A DNA stretch of 64,000 nt, from the NCBI GenBank assembly GCA_037893245.1, contig JBAIAA010000665.1, positions 310,001-374,000 on the forward strand, given 5' to 3'. Within the stretch, counting starts at the first letter, position 1, and each line of letters begins with the position of its first letter. This document shows positions 24,240 to 33,782 of the stretch, piece after piece. Source of the stretch: Crossaster papposus. Taxonomy: Eukaryota > Echinodermata > Asteroidea > Velatida > Solasteridae. Below the pieces are notes generated by a model that was given only the letters and a program-made list of their open reading frames with translations, had not been told where the DNA came from and searched no databases. The position numbers were made by a program, and so were the translations under genes.

Positions 24240-24442
24240 GTCAAACTCGTTCAAACTCGTTCAAACTCGTTCAAACTCGTTCAAACTCGTTCAAACTCGT
24301 TCAAACTCGTTCAAACTCGTTCAAACTCGTTTGAACGGGTTTGAACGGGTTTGAACGGGTTTGAACGGGTTTGAACGGGTTTGAACGGGTTTGAACGGGT
24401 TTGAACGGGTTTGAACGGGTTTGAACGGGTTTGAACGGGTTT
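24240..24442. repeat. Decamer minisatellite, block 16, orientation flips at about 24330
   Basis: Same forward-then-reverse structure as block 12. The reverse arm has fewer units (11 or so against 16). Confidence 0.95.
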
Positions 24443-24656
24443 CAAATGAAGCGAAGAGTGTTACTGGGTTCTTTTACGTGCATTACACAACGCACGGGAC
24501 CTACAGCTTTACGTCCCATCCGAAGGACGAAGCAATAGTGGTTTAATTGCCTTGCTTAAGGACACATGTGTCGACACCGGGACTCGAACCCACGCTCTGC
24601 GGAACAGAAATCCGAGTTCTTAACCGCCCGGTCACGACACTCCAATGACCCGGCTA
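24443..24656 (-). mobile_element. tRNA-derived SINE, minus strand (copy 2)
   Basis: Carried by the second higher-order repeat, with its tRNA-like head at 24569-24643. By eye the same as copy 1, so it was multiplied by DNA duplication and not by separate insertion. Confidence 0.75.
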
Positions 24657-24721
24657 TAGTTATGTATTTCTGCTGTAATCACATCTAAATTTGAGATCTC
24701 CAATTCTCTAAATCCTACCAG

Positions 24722-24949
24722 GCACGTACCAGCCCTCCATGGCCGAGACAAACTGCGAGATCTGCCCCGAGTTTTTTTTCTGCATGGTTCAACACCAGCG
24801 TGCCCGAGGATTGCAGTGCCTACTCCTACTGCCCACAGGGCTCCATTGAGCCCACCCCATTGAGCCCACCCCTTGCCCTAATGGCACGTACACCATGGAT
24901 GGCGTCCAGGGGCTGAAGCATGCGACGCAGTGCACCCAATGCCCAACAG
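24722..24949 (+). pseudogene. Exon B, frameshifted (copy 2)
   Basis: Has the same 14-bp duplication as copy 1 plus an extra T in ATGGTTCAACAC near 24788, a second frame lesion private to this copy. Confidence 0.75.
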
Positions 24950-25298
24950 GTCGGTTTACTGTCAAGGAATAATTCGAACCAAACTATAGCTTGTTTGCTG
25001 AAACGTACTCTTTTTTAATTAGGTAATAAATCAGTGCGAGGACCCGGTTATTACTGCGTGATAATGACCGGGTTGGGGGATGACCGCTGGCAATGGATCG
25101 AGCCGAACTGTTATTACCTTTAATAAATACCTTTTTAACGAGAACAATTGTGTGCAGAAGTCCTTTTTTTATCCTTATTTTGTTCTGCCAAATCCTTTCG
25201 ATCCTACTTTTTCGCCTTGGTCTGCTTAATAAGAGCCTGCATCCTATCCTGCATCCCATCTTGATTTATTGTTATATTTTATTGGTTTGATTCCTTAG

Positions 25299-25435
25299 GG
25301 AGTTACTGCCGAGGGGGTAGGATTGCAGGTCCCTGCACAGCAGGATTCATCTGCTACTCTGGCTCTGACACCCCGACCCCCTACGGATCAGACCCAGTCG
25401 GGGGAGAGCTATGCCCTTTTGGCTGCTATGAGTTG
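25299..25435 (+). pseudogene. Exon C without donor (copy 2)
   Basis: Same sequence and same missing donor as copy 1. Confidence 0.65.
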
Positions 25436-25462
25436 ATAACATTTATTGGTTTCATCTTTCAG

Positions 25463-25602
25463 GGAGTTACTGCCGCGGTGGTTGGATTGCAGGTCCCTGC
25501 ACGGCAGGATTCATCTGTTACTCTGGCTGTGACAGCCTGACCCCGACGGATCAGACCCAGTCGTGGGAGAGGTATGCCCTAGCGGCTACTACTGCTTGGA
25601 AG
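25463..25602 (+). pseudogene. Exon D, one-base frameshift (copy 2)
   Basis: Same short C run as copy 1. Confidence 0.7.
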
Positions 25603-25755
25603 GTAACTCAGTTTTTACACAAATGCTAGGTCTGTTAATTAATTTGTAATTTGAATATCTGTTTTTTTAATGTAGATGTACATGTATGTATTAAACAGGT
25701 CAGCTTCGGAAACTTTCAGCAAAAGCAAATGTTACTGTAAATACTGTATGTACCC

Positions 25756-26114
25756 GTTCACACCCGTTCACACCCGTTCACACCCGTTCACACCCGTTCA
25801 CACCCGTTCACACCCGTTCAAACCCGTTCACACCCGTTCAAACCCGTTCACACCCGTTCAAACCCGTTCACACCCGTTCAAACCCGTTCAAACCCGTTCA
25901 AACCCGTTCAAACCAGTTCAAACCCGTTCAAACCCGTTCAAACCAGTTCAAACCAGTTCAAACCCGTTCAAACCCGTTCAAACCCGTTCAAACCCGTTCA
26001 AACCCGTTCAAACCCGTTCACACCCGTTCACACCCGTTCAAACCCGTTCACACCCGTTCACACCCGTTCACACCCGTTCACACCCGTTCACACCCGTTCA
26101 CACCCGTTCACACC
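25756..26114 (+). repeat. Decamer minisatellite, block 17, GTTCACACCC-rich
   Basis: Counterpart of block 13. It is shorter, with the same CACACCC ends and AAACCA variants in a rearranged order. Confidence 0.96.
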
Positions 26115-26498
26115 GGATGACGAATATAAACGCCAAGTTTTCCCCAGATTCAAAACGGATGACGCATAAACACGCCACGAGAAAGGCCGGAAATGTCTGT
26201 CAGCAGCGAGCAAGGCCGGAAATGTGTGGGTGTGCTTCCCGGCCTGAACCTGCCTCGGATCGAGTTTCGTTAAAAATAATCATGCCCCTCGGCTCGGTGA
26301 TGTTAAAATAATCCCGGCGCGAACTGGTTAACTAAGGTATTTCATAATAATTTGGTAGTTCTGTGTTTTGATGTTTGTTGTATTTTTATCTTTAATCTTT
26401 ACAACCAAATCAAACAAATGCTTGTTTTTTAGATTTTGTTGAATTGGAGTACTCATACCATTTTTTTCTTCTCTGCGTTATCTTTTTTTGCAATGCAG

Positions 26499-26714
26499 CA
26501 CAAACTGACGTCAGCGGGCCCTGCTTGCCTCGCTTCTACTGCAACGAGTCCTCGACCCGCCCGGACCAGTCCATTTGTCCTGAGGGGTACTTCTGCCAGG
26601 GGACCACGTTTAACCCCGACCCGTGTCCAAGTGGAACATTCTCTAACGTCACTGGTCTGGCCGTTGCTTCGGAATGCCCGGATTGCACACCTTGGTTCTA
26701 CTGTGAAGGAACTG
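26499..26714 (+). CDS. GCC2/GCC3-like domain exon, copy 15
   Basis: Equivalent of copy 12 in the second higher-order repeat. It has the same left-truncated MITE, joined to satellite at 26114. Splice sites intact. Confidence 0.8.
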
Positions 26715-26997
26715 GTAAACCTCCCCTTCCCCTCCCTCCAAAAAAGATCGTTGTAGAGCTGTGCATCGGGACCCGGTATTTGAGCAGATTCCAGGTGGAC
26801 CGATCCGGCCTGTCAATCGAACAGAACGCTTTGACCAAATAGATTACAACTTTTGGTCAAGTGACTTCAACCAGTTCGTGCCGGATGACGTATTTAAACG
26901 CAAAGTTTTTCCCAGATTTGAAACGGATGACGCATAAACGCCAAGAGCAAGGCCAGAAATGCCTGTCAGCAGCGAGCAAGGCCGGAAATGCGTGGGT

Positions 26998-27228
26998 GTT
27001 CAAACCAGTTCAAACCCGTTCAAACCCGTTCAAACCCGTTCAAACCCGTTCAAACCCGTTCAAACCCGTTCAAACCCGTTCAAACCCGTTCAAACCCGTT
27101 CAAACCCGTTCAAACCCGTTCAAACCCGTTCAAACCCGTTCAAACCCGTTCAAACCCGTTCAAACCCGTTCAAACCCGTTCAAACCCGTTCAAACCCGTT
27201 CAAACCCGTTCAAACCCGTTCAAACCCG
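26998..27228 (+). repeat. Decamer minisatellite, block 18
   Basis: About 23 units, starting with the AAACCA variant like block 14. Confidence 0.97.
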
Positions 27229-27827
27229 CTCCATTTCTTAAAATGTTTTATGGGTCATAAACTACAACTGTGCCAAATTTCATGCTTCTATGAAAAATCC
27301 CACAATTATTTCACATATCTGCCCCACTATTTTTTTTCTTCCAATGATAGTCAGCCGACCATCGTCGGAAATTGATACAAAAACAATACACTTTTTGTTT
27401 AAATGACCACACCATGTGCTTGAGACATTAACCAGTTCGCGCCGGATGACGAATATAAACGCCAAGTTTTCCCCAGATTCAAAACGGATGACGCATAAAC
27501 ACGCCACGAGAAAGGCCGGAAATGTCTGTCAGCAGCGAGCAAGGCCGGAAATGTGTGGGTGTGCTTCCCGGCCTGAACCTGCCTCGGATCGAGTTTCGTT
27601 AAAAATAATCATGCCCCTCGGCTCGGTGATGTTAAAATAATCCCGGCGCGAACTGGTTAACTAAGGTATTTCATAATAATTTGGTAGTTCTGTGTTTTGA
27701 TGTTTGTTGTATTTTTATCTTTAATCTTTACAACCAAATCAAACAAATGCTTGTTTTTTAGATTTTGTTGAATTGGAGTACTCATACCATTTTTTTCTTC
27801 TCTGCGTTATCTTTTTTTGCAATGCAG

Positions 27828-28043
27828 CACAAACTGACGTCAGCGGGCCCTGCTTGCCTCGCTTCTACTGCAACGAGTCCTCGACCCGCCCGGACCAGTC
27901 CATTTGTCCTGAGGGGTACTTCTGCCAGGGGACCACGTTTAACCCCGACCCGTGTCCAAGTGGAACATTCTCTAACGTCACTGGTCTGGCCGTTGCTTCG
28001 GAATGCCCGGATTACACACCTTGGTTCTACTGTGAAGGAACTG
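27828..28043 (+). CDS. GCC2/GCC3-like domain exon, copy 16, Cys63 lost
   Basis: Carries the same Cys63-to-Tyr change as copy 13. Splice sites intact. Confidence 0.78.
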
Positions 28044-28326
28044 GTAAACCTCCCCTTCCCCTCCCTCCAAAAAAGATCGTTGTAGAGCTGTGCATCGGGA
28101 CCCGGTATTTGAGCAGATTCCAGGTGGACCGATCCGGCCTGTCAATCGAACAGAACGCTTTGACCAAATAGATTACAACTTTTGGTCAAGTGACTTCAAC
28201 CAGTTCGTGCCGGATGACGTATTTAAACGCAAAGTTTTTCCCAGATTTGAAACGGATGACGCATAAACGCCAAGAGCAAGGCCAGAAATGCCTGTCAGCA
28301 GCGAGCAAGGCCGGAAAAGCGTGGGT

Positions 28327-28507
28327 GTTCAAACCCGTTCAAACCCGTTCAAACCCGTTCAAACCCGTTCAAACCCGTTCAAACCCGTTCAAACCCGTTC
28401 AAACCCGTTCAAACCCGTTCAAACCCGTTCAAACCCGTTCAAACCCGTTCAAACCCGTTCAAACCCGTTCAAACCCGTTCAAACCCGTTCAAACCCGTTC
28501 AAACCCG
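28327..28507 (+). repeat. Decamer minisatellite, block 19
   Basis: About 18 uniform units. The left border reads GGAAAAGCGTGGGTG, a one-base change from the other shortened units. Confidence 0.97.
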
Positions 28508-29106
28508 CTCCATTTCTTAAAATGTTTTATGGGTCATAAACTACAACTGTGCCAAATTTCATGCTTCTATGAAAAATCCCACAATTATTTCACATATCTG
28601 CCCCACTATTTTTTTTCTTCCAATGATAGTCAGCCGACCATCGTCGGAAATTGATACAAAAACAATACACTTTTTGTTTAAATGACCACACCATGTGCTT
28701 GAGACATTAACCAGTTCGCGCCGGATGACGAATATAAACGCCAAGTTTTCCCCAGATTCAAAACGGATGACGCATAAACACGCCACGAGAAAGGCCGGAA
28801 ATGTCTGTCAGCAGCGAGCAAGGCCGGAAATGTGTGGGTGTGCTTCCCGGCCTGAACCTGCCTCGGATCGAGTTTCGTTAAAAATAATCATGCCCCTCGG
28901 CTCGGTGATGTTAAAATAATCCCGGCGCGAACTGGTTAACTAAGGTATTTCATAATAATTTGGTAGTTCTGTGTTTTGATGTTTGTTGTATTTTTATCTT
29001 TAATCTTTACAACCAAATCAAACAAATGCTTGTTTTTTAGATTTTGTTGAATTGGAGTACTCATACCATTTTTTTCTTCTCTGCGTTATCTTTTTTTGCA
29101 ATGCAG

Positions 29107-29322
29107 CACAAACTGACGTCAGCGGGCCCTGCTTGCCTCGCTTCTACTGCAACGAGTCCTCGACCCGCCCGGACCAGTCCATTTGTCCTGAGGGGTACTT
29201 CTGCCAGGGGACCACGTTTAACCCCGACCCGTGTCCAAGTGGAACATTCTCTAACGTCACTGGTCTGGCCGTTGCTTCGGAATGCCCGGATTGCACACCT
29301 TGGTTCTACTGTGAAGGAACTG
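29107..29322 (+). CDS. GCC2/GCC3-like domain exon, copy 17 (last)
   Basis: Protein as copy 1. It lacks the GTCAAACG variant of copies 11 and 14, although it too precedes an inverted satellite and exons B-D. That suggests gene conversion or unequal exchange at this junction. Confidence 0.8.
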
Positions 29323-29724
29323 GTAAACCTCCCCTTCCCCTCCCTCCAAAAAAGATCGTTGTAGAGCTGTGCATCGGGACCCGGTATTTGAGCAGATTCC
29401 AGGTGGACCGATCCGGCCTGTCAATCGAACAGAACGCTTTGACCAAATAGATTACAACTTTTGGTCAAGTGACTTCAACCAGTTCGTGCCGGATGACGTA
29501 TTTAAACGCAAAGTTTTTCCCAGATTTGAAACGGATGACGCATAAACGCCAAGAGCAAGGCCAGAAATGCCTGTCAGCAGCGAGCAAGGCCGGAAATGCG
29601 TGGGTGTGCTTCCCGGTGCTATCGGCCTGAACCTGCCTCGGATCGAGTTTCGTTAAAAATAATCCCGCGCGTCAGCTCGGTGATGTTAAAACAGTTGCTA
29701 CAGTCGTAGTCCGCCATAACCTCG

Positions 29725-29838
29725 GTCAAACTCGTTCAAACTCGTTTGAACGGGTTTGAACGGGTTTGAACGGGTTTGAACGGGTTTGAACGGGTTTGAA
29801 CGGGTTTGAACGGGTTTGAACGGGTTTGAACGGGTTTC
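29725..29838. repeat. Decamer minisatellite, block 20, orientation flips at about 29744
   Basis: Shortest block, with two forward and about nine reverse units before the SINE. Confidence 0.95.
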
Positions 29839-30051
29839 AAATGAAGCGAAGAGTGTTACTGGGTTCTTTTACGTGCATTACACAACGCACGGGACCTACA
29901 GCTTTACGTCCCATCCGAAGGACGAAGCAATAGTGGTTTAATTGCCTTGCTTAAGGACACATGTGTCGACACCGGGACTCGAACCCACGCTCTGCGGAAC
30001 AGAAATCCGAGTTCTTAACCGCCCGGTCACGACACTCCAATGACCCGGCTA
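29839..30051 (-). mobile_element. tRNA-derived SINE, minus strand (copy 3)
   Basis: Carried by the third, partial higher-order repeat. The tRNA-like head is at 29964-30038. Confidence 0.75.
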
Positions 30052-30116
30052 TAGTTATGTATTTCTGCTGTAATCACATCTAAATTTGAGATCTCCAATT
30101 CTCTAAATCCTACCAG

Positions 30117-30343
30117 GCACGTACCAGCCCTCCATGGCCGAGACAAACTGCGAGATCTGCCCTGAGTTTTTTTTCTGCATGGTCAACACCAGCGTGCCCG
30201 AGGATTGCAGTGCCTACTCCTACTGCCCACAGGGCTCCATTGAGCCCACCCCATTGAGCCCACCCCTTGCCCTAATGGCACGTACACCATGGATGGCGTC
30301 CAGGGGCTGAAGGATGCGACGCAGTGCACCCAATGCCCAACAG
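30117..30343 (+). pseudogene. Exon B, frameshifted (copy 3)
   Basis: Has the 14-bp duplication but not the extra T. Minor changes (GCCCTGAG, GAAGGATGC) set it apart from the other two. Confidence 0.75.
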
Positions 30344-30692
30344 GTCGGTTTACTGTCAAGGAATAATTCGAACCAAACTATAGCTTGTTTGCTGAAACGT
30401 ACTCTTTTTTAATTAGGTAATAAATCAGTGCGAGGACCCGGTTATTACTGCGTGATAATGACCGGGTTGGGGGATGACCGCTGGCAATGGATCGAGCCGA
30501 ACTGTTATTACCTTTAATAAATACCTTTTTAACGAGAACAATTGTGTGCAGAAGTCCTTTTTTTATCCTTATTTTGTTCTGCGAAGTCCTTTCGATCCTA
30601 CTTTTTCGCCTTGGTCTGCTTAATAAGAGCCTGCATCCTATCCTGCATCCCATCTTGATTTATTGTTATATTTTATTGGTTTGATTCCTTAG

Positions 30693-30829
30693 GGAGTTAC
30701 TGCCGAGGGGGTAGGATTGCAGGTCCCTGCACAGCAGGATTCATCTGCTACTCTGGCTCTGACACCCCGACCCCCTACGGATCAGACCCAGTCGGGGGAG
30801 AGCTATGCCCTTTTGGCTGCTATGAGTTG
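30693..30829 (+). pseudogene. Exon C without donor (copy 3)
   Basis: Same missing donor. It lies only 27 bp before the shortened exon D of this repeat. Confidence 0.65.
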
Positions 30830-30856
30830 ATAACATTTATTGGTTTCATCTTTCAG

Positions 30857-30966
30857 GTCCCTGCACGGCAGGATTCATCTGTTACTCTGGCTGTGACAGC
30901 CTGACCCCGACGGATCAGACCCAGTCGTGGGAGAGGTATGCCCTAGCGGCTACTACTGCTTGGAAG
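30857..30966 (+). pseudogene. Exon D, frameshift plus 30-bp deletion (copy 3)
   Basis: Acceptor TTTCAG is joined directly to GTCCCTGCACGG. The 30 bp that begin the exon in the other copies are missing, with CAG at both deletion ends. The one-base lesion is also present. Confidence 0.7.
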
Positions 30967-31395
30967 GTAACTCAGTTTTTACACAAATGCTAGGTCTGTT
31001 AATTAATTTGTAATTTGAATATCTGTTTTTTTAATGTAGATGTACATGTATGTATTAAACAGGTCAGCTTCGGAAACTTTCAGCAAAAGCAAATGTTACT
31101 GTAAATACTGTATGTACCCTTGAGCAAAACAGTGCACCTTTTACAGCGAAGATTAGATCGCAAAATACTCTGTAGAGCATTAATTGGTTGGTCCAGGCTC
31201 AAAATGTCACCCTGGTCAACTTTCCTATTCGATGTCTTGTACACTGTTGCCGGGCGGAGGGTTTAACACCTGCTCGTTAATTGATTGGGGTGGTTTTTTA
31301 CCAGGTGCGCTGAATGTATCTATATGTTCACCGGGGCAAGTCATCACAGAGCCAGGGGCCAAGAGCTCGGCGGAGTGCACCCAGTGCCCGGCTGC

Positions 31396-31783
31396 GAATT
31401 TTTTTTTCCCAAACAGGTTTGCACAATTTCATGAATTATTCAGTAGTTTGGATGAGAAGTTATGTTTATTCATCGGAATAAAACATGACGTCACAGCATT
31501 GTTGTTATTAGTTAACTAGTTACAATAAATCACTTTAAAGAACAGCTGTTGTCGAGCTGCTATACGTAGTGTAGTGGATAGTGGGATTGGCTATGGATCA
31601 AAGATCCCGGGTTCGAATCCTGCTGTAGTAGGTCACCTCGTTTTTCCTAGTCAAATTGATATCTTTAGAGTATTTTTAATTTAAGGGGAAAAGGAGACCT
31701 AGAACCTAAGTGTTGTACAGCGATCAACGCAACTACTGAATAATTCATGAAATTGTGCAAACCTGTTTGGGAAAAAAAAATTT
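31396..31783. mobile_element. Foldback element with 51-bp terminal repeats and tRNA-like core
   Basis: The left arm 31396-31446 and right arm 31733-31783 are inverted copies (TTTCCCAAACAGGTTTGC core) differing at the outermost base. A 5-bp GCTGC duplication lies at 31391-31395 and 31784-31788. Inside, 31558-31631 resembles a tRNA: the arms TGCTATA and TGTAGTA pair, and a B box GGTTCGAATCC is present. No protein is encoded. Confidence 0.75.
31558..31631 (+). ncRNA. tRNA-like sequence inside the foldback element
   Basis: It has a plausible 7-bp acceptor stem, T-loop TTCGAAT and a good B box, but the D arm is poor and the T stem has a mismatch. Best read as a tRNA-derived or decayed tRNA sequence rather than a working tRNA gene. 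Confidence 0.45.
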
Positions 31784-31939
31784 GCTGCCACACCAGGTGG
31801 GGCTGTCATTTAGGCAGATTGTATTAATGTATGCGCATATATTAAAGGTGTTCACAAAGTATGTCTAGTGTAAAGGCCAGATCATTATACTTTCTGCAAA
31901 TGCGAACGCAAAATCGAAATTCACTTCACAAAACCTCCG

Positions 31940-32030
31940 CTGCGAAATTTGCCAGAGTTGGCAATCCGGAGGTCGCTGGTTCAAGCCACGCTCAAGTCAA
32001 TTTCTTTGTTAAATTTTGAAAAAAATAGTA
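31940..32030 (+). mobile_element. Partial tRNA-derived SINE
   Basis: GGAGGTCGCTGGTTCAAGCC is followed by TCAATTTCTTTGTTAAATTTTG. This matches the B-box half and tail of the SINE at 33180-33370. The A-box half is degraded. Confidence 0.55.
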
Positions 32031-32595
32031 TTAACTGCACCTAGTCGGTTCGTTTAAAATGTTGTATTAAAAAAGCGTATCATCTTTGGGTGATCAGTTT
32101 GTTATTTTCCCAGGTCAATGCAACATTGCTAATGTTGCTAGTATTGTACAGGGTTTCCCCTTAACTCTTTTTTTTTCACTAGCAGGCCGGACCAGTTATT
32201 TTTTTGTAAGTAACCTTTTACGTCTATTACAATGTAAATAACGTATACACCGACGTCGTGATAATGGTTAATTGGACAGTGATGTTCTAGAATATTATAA
32301 ATATTATTATTAATAACGGGGACAAAGCGAGCCACTTGAATTCCGACTCCCATTCTTTTCAGTAAGATTTGCTTTGATCGTAGTCTTTGTCGCGCTCAGA
32401 TCTATCTCGTTTTGTCAATTTCCCAGCTCCAGGATCTGGAACGAACGGGAACAATCGCCACATCGCGTCAATTTCATTTTCGGGATCCACTGCTGTCCGA
32501 TACGCACTGTACTCAATCAAAATACTGCAGCAAAATGTAAAGCTAAAAAACCTTGCACATGCAATTCGCAAGCGACTAGGTTTAATAAATTGATA

Positions 32596-32667
32596 CATTG
32601 TAAAACAATTAACTATGGCAGTCCTTTATTTCATTGTAAAACAATTAACTATGGCAGTCCTTTATTT
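32596..32667 (+). repeat. 36-bp tandem duplication
   Basis: Two adjacent perfect copies of a 36-bp segment beginning CATTGTAAAACAATTAACT. The rest of 31800-33170 holds no exon I can support. Confidence 0.85.
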
Positions 32668-33179
32668 TTAAGGAGCGCGATCGCACTCTTCCGCGCTCCC
32701 AAATATTTTCCAAGAAGAGCAAAAACTCAGCGCTCCATAAATATTCCACAGGGGAAGTAATTTCTTCAGTTTGATTTGTAACGCGAACCGGAACGACGTC
32801 TGTTGATTTTGTGGAAAAACCTATACTACAGTACTAAGGTACTGTTTTTTTTTATGTACGCTTGCGGTATACTCACGCAGTATGTGTGCCGCGCCGGCCA
32901 TGCGTGCCAATGCATGCGCTAGCTATAGCTAACCGGCCATGAACACTATGTACAGGAATGACATGATCAGTTGTGTACATGTACTCTAAATTGTACATGT
33001 ACTGTACTAGTAAACAGTTGATCTTGGAAATCACATGTAATGTTTTCAATATTTTAACTCGCCCGCCGGACGACCGAGGAAAGTGTTTTGACTCGTTCGT
33101 GGCTGTTTTCACTCGCATTTGGCGAGTGGGCGGCGACCGCTATAAAGGGAAAACCCTGTCGTGACTTTGGGGACATGAT

Positions 33180-33370
33180 CCCTGTCTACATGAAAATTAC
33201 GAGTTTGTGGCTTCTGACTAGTGCCCCCGAACAACGATACATAATTTGAGGAACCCCCAACACAGGGCTGGACAGCTCAGTTGGTAGAGCACCGGAACGG
33301 CAATTCGGCGGTTGCTGGTTCAAACCCCGCTACACTCGATTTCTTTGTTCAATTTTCAAAAGAGGAGTTA
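33180..33370 (+). mobile_element. tRNA-derived SINE, best-preserved copy
   Basis: The head at 33265-33337 has a strong A box (AGCTCAGTTGG) and B box (GGTTCAAACCC). It is preceded by CTGACTAGTGCCCCCGAAC and followed by CGATTTCTTTGTTCAATTTTC. The same upstream and downstream blocks occur at 46490-46680, so the whole 190 bp is a SINE and not a stand-alone tRNA gene. Confidence 0.65.
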
Positions 33371-33547
33371 AGATGTGTTCAACTTTTTGAAATTTTTATC
33401 CCAAAAAACTTTCCCCGACGTCACAAATTCATGTTGGCACTTGCAATTTTTTTAAAATTCATGTAGCAGTTCATCATCAAATAAATATTATTGTTGAAAT
33501 GCAAAACAGTTTTTAAAAAATTGCTTTCTTTTTTGTGTCGTTTCTAG

Positions 33548-33654
33548 GCTACTATTGTGAGTTTAATGAGGATCCTAAACAGTGGCGGAATCGCAGGCCA
33601 CCAATTCCAGCACATGCATGCCCTGCCCAGCTGGCTATTGGTGCAACTACCCAG
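33548..33654 (+). pseudogene. Exon F, cysteine-rich domain, one-base frameshift
   Basis: The acceptor is GTGTCGTTTCTAG and the donor is GTATGT. The first half reads GYYCEFNEDPK. The second half reads ATNSSTCMPCPAGYWCNYPG in another frame. One added base in the AAA of CCTAAACAGTGG would give a 108-bp, 36-codon, phase 1-1 exon like its neighbours. This is either a true lesion or a homopolymer error. Confidence 0.68.
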
Positions 33655-33782
33655 GTATGTGGTTGTACTCCTCGTTGGATGAAACACTGTCATAACTCTT
33701 GCATTCCAGTTTGGAATCTCGATGAAGCCATCCAAGCTGATGTGATGTTGTGCGTTCAGCTTAGCCATATTATTATGGCTCA

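Larger units (their letters stand above)
1..31115 (+). repeat. Tandem array of exon + MITE + minisatellite units
   Basis: Seventeen units follow one another head to tail. Each contains, in order, a decamer minisatellite block, about 200 bp of unique spacer, a TTAA-flanked MITE, a pyrimidine-rich intron end, a 216-bp exon, and a second right-truncated MITE copy. Exon-to-exon distances run from 1269 to 3026 bp. After subtracting the satellite, the core is about 1216-1219 bp in units up to exon copy 9. It is about 1098 bp where the stretch between GTGGGTG and the satellite has been deleted (satellites starting at 15939, 17248, 21553, 22852, 26998, 28327). The array is cut by the left window edge. 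It ends at 31115, where TATGTACCC continues into unique DNA instead of satellite. Near identity of copies implies recent expansion or ongoing homogenisation (inference). Confidence 0.93.
18028..31115 (+). repeat. Higher-order repeat, about 5.5 kb, two full copies and one partial
   Basis: The order is exon copy, flipped satellite, SINE, exons B-C-D, CACACCC-rich satellite, exon copy, exon copy with Cys63Tyr, next repeat. Equivalent landmarks are 5545 bp apart (19439 and 24984) and then 5394 bp apart (24984 and 30378). The third copy stops after exon D at 31115. Copies differ by few substitutions, one inserted T at about 24788 and a 30-bp deletion in the third exon D. Confidence 0.93.
31305..31796 (+). 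pseudogene. Exon E, split by a foldback element
   Basis: The acceptor is TTTTTTACCAG. The first part (31305-31395) reads GALNVSICSPGQVITEPG and then AECTQCPA in phase 1. A 388-bp element (31396-31783) follows, with GCTGC on both sides. Joining the flanks across one GCTGC continues the frame (CPAATPG) for 8 more bases to a phase-1 donor GTGGGG at 31797. The rebuilt length is 99 bp (33 codons), symmetric like the other exons of this gene. As it stands, the exon cannot be spliced normally. Confidence 0.72.

Noticed and set aside
1-31115. CRISPR array
   Set aside because: The 10-bp direct repeat has no spacers, and the unit contains eukaryotic splice sites and transposons.
33265-33337. Functional tRNA gene
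   Set aside because: A and B boxes are good, but the acceptor arms pair poorly, and flanking blocks recur with the head at 46.5 kb, so it is a SINE head.
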